A program made the translations under genes and the position numbers. Shown piece by piece: positions 1 to 11,900 of a DNA stretch of 64,000 bases (positions are counted from its first letter, which is position 1; the number at the start of each line of letters is the position of its first letter). Origin of the DNA: Areca catechu (lineage: Eukaryota > Streptophyta > Magnoliopsida > Arecales > Arecaceae); NCBI GenBank assembly GCA_021397845.1, contig CM038046.1:65118021-65182020 (forward strand). Reading direction: 5' to 3'. The notes below the pieces were generated by a model. It was not told the DNA's origin, made no database searches, and was given only the letters and a program-made list of their open reading frames with translations.

Positions 1-2
1 CC

Positions 3-2102
3 GTAGTTGCTCCTATCACAAACTGTATCAGGAAGGGAGAATTTCAGTAGACCAAAGCAGCCCATAAAGCCTTCCTAGATCTTAAGGATAGGATGACCCA
101 GGCACCCATTTTGAGACTACCGGACTTTTCAAAGGTATTTGAGGTTGCCTGTGATGCTTCAGGAGTAGGTATAGGTGGAGTCCTAAGCCAAGAGAACCAT
201 CCCGTAGCATTCTTTAGTGAAAAACTTAATGATGCTAAGCTTAGGTATTCTACCTATGATAAGGAATTTTACGCGGTAGTGCAAGCTTTGCGTTACTGGA
301 GACATTATTTACTACCGCAAGAATTTGTGCTATTTTCGGACCATGAGGCTCTTAGATTCTTGAATTCTCAGAAGAAGCTTAACCCTAGGCATGCTAAGTG
401 GGTAGAGTATATCCAGTCCTATACTTTTGTTTTGAAGCATAAGGCTGGGTCTGAAAATAAGGTAGCTGATGCCCTCAGTCGTCGATCTTTGTTGTTGAAT
501 TCTGTTAGGGCTGAAGTCATAGGGTTTGAGCAAATCAAAGAAGAATATGAGTCGTGTCCGGATTTTAAGACTGTATACCAGGATCTAACTCAAGGACCAT
601 CTAGTGAACATAAGGATTATTCCCTTTTAGATGGCTTTCTGTTCTTTAAGAATAGGCTTTGCATCCCTAGAACCTCTCTTAGGGAATTCTTGATTTGGGA
701 AACTCATGCTGGAGGTTTAGCTGGCCATTTCGGAAAAGATAAGACCACCCTGGCTATTGAAGACCATTTTTTCTGGCCTAGCTTAAAAAGAGATGTAGCA
801 CACATTGTGGCTAGGTGTCGGACCTGCGCTGTTGCCAAACAACAAAAACAGAACACCGGCCTTTATACCCCACTCCCTGTCCCAGATCGTCCTTGGCAAG
901 ATGTGAGCATGGACTTTGTGTTAGGTTTGCCTAAGACCCAGAGGAGGCATGACTCTATCTGTGTTGTAGTAGACCGATTTTCCAAGATGGCCCATTTCTT
1001 GCCTTGTTCCAAAACATTTGATGCGTCTAAGGTAGCCACCCTATTCTTTAATGAGATAGTTCGACTCCATGGCCTACCCAAGACCATTGTTTCAGATAGG
1101 GATGTTCGGTTCACCAGCTATTTCTGGAAAACCCTTTGGCATAAGTTTGGGACGAAACTTAAGTTTTCAACTGCCTATCATCCCCAGACTGACGGCCAAA
1201 CCAAAGTAGTGAACCGTAGTTTAGGCAATCTGCTAAGGTGTCTTGTTGGTGAAAACATTAGGAACTGGGATTTGTACTTACCTAGAGCTGAATTTGCATA
1301 TAATGACTCGGTCAATAGGTCTACGGGTAAGAGTCCATTTGAAATTGTGCATGGTTACAAACCCCACACACCTCTTGACCTAGCTCCTTTACCAGTCCAC
1401 ACACGGGTCTCCGAGTCTGCCGAAGTTTTTGCACAGCATATAAAAGACTTGCATAAAGAAATTCAAGCCAAAATAAATTTAAGTAATGAAACTTATAAGA
1501 ATTTGGCTGATTCTCAAAGGCGAGTCAAAACTTTTGATGAAGGAGACTATGTAATGATTAGGTTAAGGCCTGAACGGTTTCCTCCTGGAACCGTTAGAAA
1601 GTTACATGCTAGGGGAGCTGGACCATTTAGAGTGGTAAAGAGAGTAGGATCCAATGCCTATGTGCTCGAGTTGCCTCCAGAACTAGGCATTAGCTCCACT
1701 TTCAACATTACAGACCTAGTAGAGTATAGGGAGCCAGCTGTGATTCCCAGTGAGGCTTTTGAACCTAATCCTGCTCTTGAGAGTGAACCTGACCCTGTGT
1801 GTCCACCAACAAATTGGCCTATGAGGAAAGAGCAGATTGAAAAGATCCTGGATGATCAGGTTATCTCTACTCGTAATCGAGGATACCAAAGATACCTGGT
1901 CCGCTGGCTAGGAAGGCCAGATTCTGATGACTCTTGGATCTCCCGAGAAGAGTTACAAGAGCTGGACCCAGACCTCTTGGAGAGATACCAGAGCCAACTG
2001 GATCCATACTCGACAGGGTCGAGTTCCTCCCACCCTGGGAGAATTGGTGCGGGCACCAGACTCAGAAGAAGACTTCAGAGCTCCATCTGGATCTCTGATT
2101 AA
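3..2102 (+). pseudogene. Ty3/gypsy chromovirus pol, 3' part: RNase H, integrase, chromodomain
   Basis: Polyprotein fragment that would copy and insert a chromovirus. From the ATG at 93: RNase H at about residues 15-131 (CDASG, ADALSRR), integrase zinc finger H205, H212, C242, C245, integrase core with D274 and D335, a GPF-type C-terminal module near residue 540, and a chromodomain at about 580-635 (YQRYLVRWLGRPDSDDSW), which in this family targets insertion to particular chromatin. The frame runs upstream to the window edge through one stop at 48-50, where related proteins have Trp (TGG to TAG). The third catalytic residue, normally Glu in the motif GQTEVVNR, is Lys371 (AAA at 1203-1205), so the integrase should be dead. 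Gag, protease and most of RT lie outside the window. The lineage looks CRM/Galadriel-like, but I cannot fix the clade. Confidence 0.93.
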
Positions 2103-2241
2103 CCTTGCCCTAAAAATTAGGGTTTTTGGTTTGTAATAAGAGTTGACTAGATCAACTCAATTTAGCTTGAGTCTACATTACCTACATTTTATTTTGTTGA
2201 GTCATGTTGACTCAGTAGTGGACTAGGGTTTCAACCTGGGG

Positions 2242-3550
2242 TGTTACATTTTCTCCCAAGACCAAGCAAGTGGACACCACACTCCCAGCCACACTCCCAG
2301 CCATATGCCTGAGTCCAGGGGGTGCCATATCTACATCTAGCAGCCTTTGGTCCCCACTCCACAGATAGCAGCTTCCTTCTCTCATGCGCCAGATGAGGAG
2401 AAATCCACCAAGAGTCCACAAATCAAGGGGGCGGCCAAGACTTTCCTAAGAGAACCAAAGTAAAGATGGGAAGAAATTTTCTTGGAGAGAACTTCAAGGA
2501 GGCGCCCACTACCTGCCAAAAAAATCCAAAACAAAGATGGGAAGGACCTTGACTTTGGGAGGAAGAAAAGGAGGAGTCCAAAAGAGTTGATCCATGGAAG
2601 GAAAAAAATTCCCTTGAAGATCCAAACAAGGAGGCGCCATCTACCTGCCTTTTATAACCCAAATCAAATTTTTTTGGTACCTTGGCCGACCATATGTGTA
2701 TGATTTATCCTGATTTGTAGATCCCCTCCTTTAGTCCCACATGGGAAGATGTAAAACCCTACTCCCTTGTAAAGCCTTATAAATTAAACCCCTCTTGTAA
2801 GTTTTAATGAATCAGATGAATGAAATCAATTTTTTTTTGTGAGCAAACTTTGTGTTTTCTCTTTTCCGCACTTGCATCCAGGTGTTGAGCTCCGTGAGGG
2901 AGTAAATCCGGGTTCTCCTGGAACCTTGAGGAGGTGTGAGATCTCCAAAACCCAAACCCTAGGTTAGCCACTCTACTCCCAAACCCTAGCCGCCATCACC
3001 CTTCTCTTTCCACCGAGCCCTAGTCTATTCCACTTCTCACGGCCACCCTCTCTAAGTCCAGGCCGGCCACCAGCATCCAGCTCCAGTCCAGATACTTCAG
3101 ATCTACAGCAATTCTAAGAGGAAGTCAGATCGGCCTCCAGGAGAATCCTGATTTCAGCAACTTCAGCTTTCAAGTTCTTCAACCTGGTAAATCTTTTCTT
3201 GAGTATCTGAATTCCATCACTTGTTCCTCTTCTTTCCCAGATCTTGAGTCCAGGAGAAGCCGACCAAACCACAAGACCAGTATTGGAGGATCCATTGCGA
3301 AGATAGCCGACTCCGAGGATCCCACAATCTGCTCGAGAGAGTTCTTCCACCAAAATCCTGAGAAGATCACTGTCTGGTTAGTAAACCATCTCTCCTCTCT
3401 ATTTCTGTTCTGTTGAAAGTTCAGAGCGAAACCCTAGGTCTGGGAGTTTCTCAACCCCCAGCGATCCGTTACTTCTGAACTACTCTGATAATTTAGTTTC
3501 ATCTAAATTGTGCTTTCAATCCTTACCTAGTTTCCTTCAACTTAGTTTAG
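2242..3550 (+). repeat. Probable 3' LTR of the chromovirus
   Basis: Starts with TGTTACATTTTCTCCC directly after a purine-rich CCTGGGG stretch, 140 bases past the end of pol, which is where a 3' LTR should begin. It contains a TATA-like CTTATAAATTAAACC near 2774 and A/T-rich polyadenylation-type sequence near 2810-2840. The 3' boundary is not resolved because the 5' LTR lies outside the window; 3550 is a guess. Bases 3551-3687 hold an A-run and nothing I recognise. No credible gene lies in this stretch. Confidence 0.5.
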
Positions 3551-3687
3551 CTTTACTTTGAGTCAAAGCCAATTTCTGAAATATAAAAAAAAAAAAAAAT
3601 TAATCTTAAATTTACTTCCGCATACGCTTCCTTGTTCTTTGTTCTGCATCAAAAGGCATAAGGAGGGAGGAAGCAGAAGTTCAAAGT

Positions 3688-4388
3688 TGTATCAAGGGAA
3701 AGCCTGGTCACCCATGGCCCCCGAGAGGTCTTGCATGCCCTGTCATGAATGCTGGCCCTACGAGGCACCCTGTGTATGACCTGCATAATCTAAGTGCCAT
3801 CAGGCTCCAAGCCCTGTGTTGTGCCACCACATCGACGATCGCATGACTGGAAAACTTTAACTCCCACGACAGGACATCTGAACCTTCCTAAGAAGGACAT
3901 CCCACTGGGGGCCCCAAGCCCGAGAGCACTCCGACGATTCCCCATGAAATGGCAATATCACATCCTGGCTCAAGGCTGAGTAGAAAACCAACTCGACAGA
4001 GAGGCGACAGCAAATAACAAAAAGCCCTCTCCAAAAAGGAGGACCCAAAAACTGACAAAACCATTCATCTATATAAGACCCGCAAGGGGAGGTAAGAAAG
4101 GTAAGTAGAAGAAAGTAGACTCACTTTTAGTTTTTGATTTTCTTTTTCCATAGAATTATTATTACCCTTTGGATGCATAGAGTCCCCAAGCTCTCTGCTA
4201 AAGAGGTTATGTTCCCCTCGATCATCCCACTGACTTGATCATTGGAGTGTCCTCACCGGAATCTCCATCCCAAGTCTCCTTTGCCTTGTAGGACTTTCGG
4301 ATGAGCGAGCCAGCCACATAGCAGAAGGATGAGCACCTAGCTGGAACCCGACACGTCAAAGCTACAGGCCACGACGATCTTGGCAGCA
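3688..4388 (+). repeat. Degraded Tat-like LTR (solo or truncated)
   Basis: Contains a TATA box (CTATATAAGACCC near 4071) and, 150-200 bases later, GGAGTGTCCTCACCGGAATC followed by a TTGTAGG stretch. The same order (GGAGTGTCCCC, then a TTTGCAGG stretch about 50 bases on) ends the LTRs of Tat A (near 5585) and Tat B (near 55687). The ends TGTATCAAGG and GGCAGCA are my best guesses; no convincing target duplication flanks them. No pol or gag follows. Confidence 0.4.
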
Positions 4389-4972
4389 ATAAGTAGTATA
4401 GTGATGGCATATGCATATGAGGGTCAAGAGAACTTACCTAGAGAATTTATGAGGAGTGGCTTATATAGGCGAGGGTTGGTACCTATCATCGAGGAATCTG
4501 GGCAAGTAGATCAATTGTTTTTTATTTTTTTGTAGCAATTCACTTATCTAGATGGTCATGGGCATTTTGCTCATGCATCTCACTTTGCAATTATGGAATC
4601 TGCTCGCGATCATGGCTGAAATGTCATTAATGTTGGAGAAAATTTGAAATTTCCACATGCCTCTAGGTTAACCATATGATGGGCTTTGATTGACCAGTCA
4701 TAGGCTTTATGTCAAGCTTTTCTGATTGGTCTGGTTGTAATGCACATCATGGTCGGTTTCAAGGCTAGTCAGACTATGCCATAAAATAAAAAATTAGGAG
4801 GGAATGGGGGGTTGTGAGAGCGAGAGTTTTATTTAGTTACAGTTGAGTCCATCGGGGCGACCTATGTATTTTCTCAAGGCTAGGATAAATTATAAGCATG
4901 AGGCCTCGGGTTTAGTCGAGGGATTGCCTAACCAGACCTTGCCAATCCGAACAATTCCAGTCTCCAAACCCG
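4389..4972. other. Unassigned DNA, probably displaced 5' flank of the host gene
   Basis: No coding region is evident. Because the MULE target duplication joins 4981 to 53323, this DNA was once contiguous with the 5' side of the host gene at 53497. It holds a minus-strand TATA-like CCTATATAAGCC near 4450 followed by a splice-donor-like AGGTAAGT, and a short inverted repeat CCTCGGGTTTAGTCGAGG near 4904. I cannot assign function. Confidence 0.4.
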
Positions 4973-4981
4973 AACCAAATG
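4973..4981. repeat. Left 9-bp target site duplication of the MULE
   Basis: AACCAAATG, identical to 53314-53322. Nine bases is the size typical of Mutator-like elements. Confidence 0.85.
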
Positions 4982-5117
4982 GAGTTTTTTTTAAATAATG
5001 TAATATATATATATTTATTATTTTAGGTGTTTTGAAATATATTTACAAAAGTAGGTGTTTCTAGAGCCAGCATGGACCTGAAATCATCTTTGACAAAGAA
5101 GATTTCAAATTAGGTTG
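4982..5117 (+). repeat. MULE left TIR, outer part
   Basis: Reverse complement of 53242-53313 in its first about 75 bases, including the shared stretch around TTATTATTTTAGGTGT. The inner half carries a near-palindrome at about 5090-5107 (GAAATC...GATTTC) that recurs in the right arm near 50905-50965. Tat A interrupts the arm after 5117. Confidence 0.8.
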
Positions 5118-5694
5118 TGTTATACCCAATTAGCTTTTCTCTGAGCCAGACCGGAGCCGACGGTCCTTTGGCCAGGATGGACCAAAGATCCGACCAACCC
5201 GCTTGAGGTCTAACCGATCCACTAGAGGTCCTACCGACCCACTCGAGATCCGACCGACCTGTTTGAGGTATGACTGACCTGCTTCAGCCAAGCCCATACT
5301 AATATGAAGGCTCCAGAAGCCCCTTCTAGCTAGTACCAGAATTCTGTTACAACAGATCCCATGATGCAGCCACATCTCGTTGCCACCTGGCCACCATCCT
5401 GATTCTCCTAGGGGTAGATCAGATATTTTCAGCCTAGCCCCTAACAGATTCTAGTAGTGTTCCGTGCCTATATAATGTAAATTGGGGACTCTGAGCGGTA
5501 AAGGCACTTTTCTTTCTCCATAAGCGATCTCCATTTGATTCCTCCATTCTGTTGCTCTAAGGCTCCCACTAACTTAACCATCGGAGTGTCCCCCACTGGA
5601 ACACCACCGGCCCGTGGGACTTCTTTGCAAGAACTAGGAGAGGCATGCTCTAGCCAGGCTGAGAGAACCCGGTCCGGGAGATTCAGTAGCAACA
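5118..5694 (+). repeat. 5' LTR of Tat A
   Basis: Begins TGTTATACCC and ends CAGTAGCAACA. A TATA box CTATATAATG lies at about 5469. Repeated GACCGACC-type words fill 5160-5285. Same length as the 3' LTR. Confidence 0.92.
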
Positions 5695-5696
5695 GC

Positions 5697-5713
5697 TTGG
5701 TGCTAGAGAAAGG
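5697..5713 (+). promoter_or_regulatory. Primer binding site of Tat A (degraded)
   Basis: TTGGTGCTAGAGAAAGG follows the LTR by two bases. It resembles the Tat B site TTGGCGCGCCAAGTAGG with several substitutions. I do not assign the tRNA. Confidence 0.5.
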
Positions 5714-5768
5714 GGGGCCCCTCATTCTCGTTTCCCTTCTCCAAAAAGAGGAATCCACCGCTAAGACA

Positions 5769-7215
5769 ATGGCAAAAGAAAGAGCTCATAACACCTTCAA
5801 TAGGAGAGGCTACTCCTAGTCATGATCGGGAGAACCTCCCAGGGAGAATGACACCATCGAGCTTACCATCACTCTGGGATAGCAGCAGTTCCAGACCCTT
5901 CTGAACTATATTGACACTCTTGCCACTACAATTCAAAACCTCCAAGATATGGCCAATGACAGACAGCAACCGCTCACGGCATCGCAAACTAGCCATCAAC
6001 CTACTATCGAGGAAAGTCGACAATAAGGAGTCCCTCAACTCCGCTCCCACACAACCCCAGAGCCTCGGAGGTCACAAAGGGCTCATGCCGATAGAAAGAG
6101 AGTGAGGTCTGCCTCACACTCCTCCATGGACTCGATCCCTGACGATGATCAACACCGCGACGAGGACCTGAGAGACTACACGAGCAAGCTCCAATGCAAG
6201 GAGGAGCAGATTGCTGAGTTGGTCAACCGGCAGAAGGGAGAAGGGGCGCAGGTGTACAACTCTCGCCCACCTTTCTTCACCAAAATCATGGGGGAAGCTA
6301 TCCCCTGTCACTTTAAGATACCTTATGTGGATGCCTATGATGGCACCACCGACTCACTAGATCATTTGGGCACTTACAAGGCCCACATAATGGTACAGGA
6401 TGCTTCTAATGCCCTCCAATGCATCGCCTTCCCTGTGACACTCAGGAAGGCAGCTCGAATGTGGTTCTCTGCCATCCGACTGGTACGATCCATTCCTTCT
6501 CCCAGCTGGAAAAACTCTTTTTATCCCATTTCAAAACCTATAGCCGGACGCCGAGGAACATGGATTGCCTCTTCCTCGTGTAGCAGAAGGATGGAGAAAC
6601 CCTCCAGGATTACATGGCTCGATTTAATTTGGTGGCCATGGAGGTCCCGGACCTCAATGAACATGTAGCTATGTCGACCTTCAAGAGGGGGCTGGGATCA
6701 TCCAGGCTCACCTTCTCACTGGACAAAAAGTTTTCAACAAGCTACTCCGAACTATTGGCCCGGGCGCAGAAATATGCCCTGGCAGAAGAATAACCAACAA
6801 GCCGACGCCAAGCTGAAGGGAGGTCGGCTCCCAAAAAGAGGAGCGATAAGGCTCCCGAAGTCTGACCTCCCAGCGATGGCACCAACTTGGCCCGACACCA
6901 CAGCCCTACATCGAAGGACTTCCCTAAGAGGTTCGAGACTTACACACCTCTCTCCTTCCCGAGGGAGATAATCCTTATGAAAATAAAGAAGGAAACCTTC
7001 CTGTAGAGGCCTCGCCTAATGAGGAGCCCTTCCACATCAAGGAGCAGGGACAAGTATTGCCGATTCCATCGTGACCATGGGCACAGCATAGAAGACTGCC
7101 TCTAGTTAAAGGACGCGATCGAAGATCTAGTCAAGCAGGGGTACCTACACAAGTACATCCGACCCCAGAGGAATCGGGCTGAAACTTCTATTGCCAGAGA
7201 GCTCCCGAGCAAAAT
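5769..7215 (+). pseudogene. Tat A gag, broken
   Basis: Capsid/nucleocapsid precursor. ATG at 5769; homologous to Tat B gag (55887-57300). The retrotransposon gag domain is clearest at 6260-6480 (IPCHFKIPYVDAYDGTTDSL, then TLRKAARMWFSAI). After about 6480 the reading moves to another frame, continuing through LNEHVAMSTFKRGL and SELLARAQKYA, then a nucleocapsid finger near 7055-7100 (KYCRFHRDHGHSIEDC), spaced C-x2-H-x4-H-x4-C with His in place of the second Cys. At least five stops and one frameshift break it. A short ORF-like piece at 6102-6668 covers the centre. Confidence 0.85.
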
Positions 7216-7219
7216 AGAG

Positions 7220-7690
7220 ATGCCCAACCAATGCCCCACCGATGGAAATGTTAGCAGACTCCACCATCGGTATGACTATAGGTATGAAAAAGGTCAGGAT
7301 ATCTCAAAGAAGCCCCGGAGTTCTAATGTAATCAGCTTCTCTGATGAAGACCTCCTAGAGGCCCAGATCTTTGGGAATGATCTTGTTGTTGTATCGATAG
7401 TAATTGCCAATTATGATGTAAGGAGGATCCTCATTGATAATGGAAGCTCCACTGAAGTTTTGCTATATGATGCTTTCATCAAAATGAATGTGCCTAGAAC
7501 CAGGCTGCAAGAATCCCCAATGTCATTGACAGGGTTTGGGGGGACCTCTGTCGACGAAGAAGGAGAAATAACTTTGCCCGTGATAATTATATCAGAGCCT
7601 TATCAAAAGACCCTCCCCATCATTTTGTAGTCATACACATGACATCGGCTTACAATGCCATATTGGGATGACCGACCCTTAACAAATTCC
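7220..7690 (+). pseudogene. Tat A aspartic protease, broken
   Basis: Retroviral-type aspartic protease that would cut the polyprotein. The active-site region is at about 7430-7460 (ILIDNGSSTEVLLYDAF), with the plant Tat form D-N-G in place of the usual D-S/T-G; Tat B has the same D-N-G at 57572. The flap region LTGFGG and a hydrophobic strand follow. The frame stops at 7628 and the C-terminal strand (AYNAILG-type) is broken. Confidence 0.8.
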
Positions 7691-7859
7691 GAGCCATTCT
7701 GTCTACCTACCACTTGCTGGCAAAATTTTCAACTCGGAATGGGGTCGGAGTGATGAGGGGGGATCGTAGGATGGCCAAACAGTGTTTAACCATTCAAGAT
7801 AGGCAATCAGAAGACTGTTCCATCTTGGAACAGCTTGATCCCAGGGCCGAAGCCGACTA

Positions 7860-9350
7860 CTGCGGATAACCGATCGAGAGGATCCTATTCGTACCCCTCC
7901 GGGAGTACGATCCCACTAGGGTCTTGAAGATTGGAAGCACACTCAGCAAAGAATTCAAGTTGGATTTTGTCAGTTTTTTACGGGACAATGCCGACATCTT
8001 TGCCTGGTTGGCGTCGGACATACCAGGCATCCCGTCGAAGGTCATAACCCACCAACTCAAGGTGGACCCAGATTACAAACCTGTTCGATAAAAGAAGAGG
8101 AGTTTTGCCCCCAAGAGATAGAGGGCAATTGTTGAGGAGGTTAAGAAGCTCTCCGAAGCAGGCTTCATTAAAAAAACCCACTACCCCGACTGGTTGGCGA
8201 ATATCATAATGGTGAGGAAAGCTAATGAAAAGTGGAGGATATGTGTGGACTACACTGACCTCAACAAAGCTTGCCCGAAGGATAGCTTTTCCTTACCAAA
8301 ATTTGATCAATTGGTGGACACCACTGCCGGTCATCAGCTCCTGAGCTTCATGGATGCCTTCTCCGGGTACAACCAAATCAGCATGCACCAGGAGGATGAG
8401 GAGAAGACAGCCTTTATCACTGACAAAGGGCTGTACTGCTACAAAATGATGCCCTTCGGCATGAAAAATGCTGGAGCCACCTTTCAGAGGCTGATCAACA
8501 GGATCTTTAAAGAGTAGCTGGGAAAAAACATGGAGGCATACATTGATGATATGATAGTCAAGAGCCTCCGAGTGGCTAACCACATCAAAGATCTAAAAGA
8601 ATCTTTCGGCACCCTAAGGTGCCACCGCATGAAGTTGAACCCAGCCAAATGCACTTTTGGGATGACCTCCAAAAAATTCCTTGGCTTTCTGGTTACACAG
8701 CGAGGAATTGAGGTCAACCTTGACAAAATTAAAGCCATCATCAACATGGGGCATCCAACCAGCAAGAAGTAGGTGCAAGAACTCATAGGCCGGATAGCCT
8801 CTCTCAACCGCTTTATTTCTAGATCGGCCGAAAAGTGTCTCCCTTTTTTAAAACTTTGAGGCAGTCGGATCACTTCCAGTGGACCGATGAGTGTCGATCG
8901 ACCATCAAAGCACTGAAGGCATAGCTGAAGACTCCTCCCTTACTTGCTAAGCCTGTAGAGGGAGAGCCCTTATACCTGTATCTATCGACATCGGATGAGG
9001 CAGTGAGCTCCATCCTCATCCAGATAGGAGAGAACAATCAGCAAAGGCCTGTGTACTATATCAGCAAAGTACTCTATGATGCCAAAATAAGGTATCCCAA
9101 GAAGCAAAAGCTCGTTTACTCCCTGATCATGGAATCTAAGCAACTACGGTCTTACTTTCAGGCACATCCGATTATAGTCCTGATTGATCAACCTCTTAAG
9201 GTGATCCTCATAAGTCCCAATACTTCGGGGTGACTTGCTAAGTGGGCCATCAAGCTTAGAAAATTCGACATTTCCTTCTAGCCTCGATCGACCATGAAAG
9301 CTCAGGTGATCGCTGACTTCATTGCAGAGTGTACCTGGAGACAGGAAACA
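7860..9350 (+). pseudogene. Tat A reverse transcriptase and first RNase H, broken
   Basis: RT motifs in order: KWRICVDYTDLNKACPKDSF (8231-8290), FMDAFSGYNQI (8348-8380, first catalytic Asp), MMPFGMKNAGATFQRLI (8446-8500), and IDDMIV at 8543-8560, where Tat B has VDDMIV. A TAG at 8515-8517 replaces the CAG of Tat B at 58653-58655. Another stop lies at 8770. RNase H follows (9003-9233: VYYISKVLYDAKIRY, then IVLIDQPLKVIL). Several stops and frameshifts split it, so it is non-functional. Confidence 0.88.
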
Positions 9351-9389
9351 CCTCCGCAAATAGCTGACACACCTGAGGATGACATTGTT

Positions 9390-9851
9390 AAAGAATCAGA
9401 ACCCACTTGGGCACTCCATATGGACGGGGCATCTAACCTTGCTAGTTGTGGAGCAGGCTTAATCCTGGCCGACCCTAATGGACAGAGCCTAGAATATGCT
9501 CTGTATTTTGTATTCTAGGTATCAAACAACAAGACAGAATATGAAGCCCTCCTTGCAGGACTAAGGATAGCACAAGGCAGAATATGAAGCCCTCATTGCA
9601 AGACTAAGGATAGCCGATAAGCAAGGCATCAGTTGGATCAGGGCCTTCTCCGATTCCCAACTGGTGGTGAAATAGGTGAAGGGCAAATTCGAGATGAGAG
9701 ATCCGACCCCGGCCAAATACTTAAGCAAGGTACAAAGCCTAGTGACTCGACTTAAATCTTTCGAGATTTTTCATATACCTTGAATGCAGAATTCTCGGAC
9801 GGATGCCATGTCACGGTTGGCCACTACTGTCACCAACTCCTCCGACCAGAC
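9390..9851 (+). pseudogene. Tat A second, plant-type RNase H, broken and interrupted
   Basis: LHMDGASNLASCGAGLILAD at 9415-9475 is the start of the additional host-like RNase H typical of Tat elements. A stop follows VF at 9517. A 46-bp tandem duplication (AGAATATGAAGCCCT at 9536 and 9582) then shifts the frame. SDSQLVVK at about 9652-9672 is the last catalytic block. SIRE-1 inserted at 9851, so the last part of this region resumes at 20917. Confidence 0.8.
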
Positions 9852-11327
9852 TGTTGCCCAGAAATGGAGCCCAAGAGGGGGGGTGAATTGGGTCTTTTTG
9901 AAAATTTAAAACAATAATAAGAGGAACTAGTGGTGCTAGTGAAAAATGATAAATTCAATGCAAGAGATTTAAAGCAGTAGCAATAATCAAAGAGCAAGAG
10001 AGGAAGAGAGCAATCACACACAAACACAAGGTTTATAGTGGTTCGGTGCAAACCTAGCACCTACAACCACTTCCCAAGCCACCCTTGGAAATTTCACTAT
10101 AATCCAAACAAGATTACAGCTGACTTGTTTTTCACAAGGCTCACAAGTCAAAACCTAAGTTGGTTTTGTCACCTAGGCTTACCAACAAACCTTAACATTT
10201 GTTTTATCTTCGGGCTCATAAGTTAACCCTAGTTGGTTTTATCCCTTTGGCTCACCAACAAACCACAACAACCTTCTTTCAAGACACCCTTGAAAGCAAG
10301 GTCAAATCACAATGTAAAAATAGATATACAATTTTAAAAACTAAAACAAACTCTCTTCAAGAGTAGAATGGAATCTTTGAAGCTCAAGTTGATGCTTTGT
10401 CTTGACTCTTTCTTGGAATATCCTCCAAAGTGCCTCTTTTGGAATGAAGTAAGGATGAGCTTGTAGACTTTTCAAGGAATCAAACTATAAAAGGCTTTTG
10501 ATGTGAAGTATTTGAGAGAATAAAGGCTTTTTGGCTTTTGGATAGACTTTAATACTCTTCAATGCACTTCCTTCTTTTTATAATGAGGTTGGTGGAGGTT
10601 AAATACACCAAGAACCTTCCAAAAAATAGTTTGTGACCATTGGAACCTCGGATATAGACATTTGGAGCTTTAAAAGCAAGTTCTGCAAGTCAGAAAAATA
10701 GATCCGTTAGAGCTGTCAGGCTTCAAGTGTCGATACTTGGCTGTCAGGTGTCGACACTTGGCTGTCAGGTGTCGATACTTGATCTCTAGGTGTCGACACT
10801 TGAACTTTCAAGTGTCGACACTTGATGCACAGGTGTCGACACTTGACACAAAAATCTTCAAATAACAAAGTTCTGTATTTTCAAAATTCTCAAGCCTTGA
10901 GTCGATACTTGAAAACCTAAGTGTCGATACTTGGTGTCGACACTGAGTTCTGGGTGTCGACACTTGGCATGCCAAGGATTTTTGTTCATGCCAAATGCTG
11001 AAGTGTCGACACTTGACTTTCTAGGTGTCGACACTTAAGACTGAAAAGCTCAGATTCAAGTGTAAATTACCTCAAAAACATAAATATAAATTTTGAAACT
11101 TAAATGAATCATAAACACAAAATATTTAAACATGTAGATGCCCTTTTTCCATGAAGAGGATGTCCAGATTTGTGAGAAATTCTCCATGCCATGACGTGCC
11201 ATGAAACATAAGTTTTTGAGATTTTGAGGTGCTTTCTTCCTGAAAACTCATAACTTGAAATACATATTAGTATACAATATGCACTCAATGTTTTGTTATT
11301 CATCAAAATCACTGGGTGGAGCCAACA
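9852..11327 (-). repeat. 3' LTR of SIRE-1 (1476 bp)
   Basis: On the plus strand it runs TGTTGCCCAG to GGAGCCAACA. It is preceded by CAGAC and followed by the polypurine tract. It contains about 12 copies of a GTGTCGACAC-type palindrome. Confidence 0.95.
10725..11040. repeat. Cluster of palindromic GTGTCGACAC motifs in the SIRE-1 3' LTR
   Basis: About 12 copies of a motif near AAGTGTCGACACTTG, many with one C replaced by T (GTGTCGATAC). Spacing is irregular, about 20-60 bases. The matching cluster in the 5' LTR is at 20370-20625 with about nine copies. Four more copies lie inside the element at 14360-14445. Confidence 0.9.
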
Positions 11328-11340
11328 ATCTCCCCTTTTT
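11328..11340 (-). promoter_or_regulatory. Polypurine tract of SIRE-1
   Basis: The minus strand reads AAAAAGGGGAGAT directly before the 3' LTR. Further purine tracts of the same kind lie just inside: minus-strand AGGGGGAGA near 11460, AAAAAGGGAGAG near 11540 and AGGGGGAGG near 11577. Bases 11341-11900 hold no gene. Confidence 0.8.
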
Positions 11341-11900
11341 GATGATGACAAAACCTTGAGTAAAAATAGCATTATATTTCAAACTTCAACTATTATGATT
11401 CATGAATATGAATTTAAGTCCATGTGAGGCAAAATCTTCATAGTTAGGAAGAATCAATCTCCCCCTTAATTAAATTTCAAAGGTTCTCACAAGGTGAAAC
11501 CACAATAATTTATGCATCTATACAATCAATACTATTTCTCTCCCTTTTTGTCAATCATTAGAAAGGAGAATAACCTCCCCCTCATAATGAGCATGGAGAC
11601 AAAAAGATGGTAGAGAATCAAATAAGATAGGTATCATAACCAAAAGGATCAAAGAGAATCAGAGCTGAAGAAGGTAAATTTAACCACTCAAACACAAATA
11701 ATAAGCACTAAACTGAAATATATAATAGATAAGAGAAGTTTTCAGTACAAAAATTTGCTGAGTCATCAGCAAGAACTGAAACATATAGATAGCATCAGAG
11801 TCATACAAATATTAGAAACATACAACAGACATCTGTGATACCAATAATCAGAAACATACAAATATGAACTATAAAAGACATACAACAGACATCTGTGAGG

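Noticed and set aside
3688..4388. A full solo LTR with target duplication
   Set aside because: Tested flanks (AAAGT against ATAAG) do not match, so I list it only as LTR-like.
2242..4416. Small ORFs on both strands (60-79 codons)
   Set aside because: They lie in LTR or LTR-like DNA, show no recognisable domain, and overlap one another.
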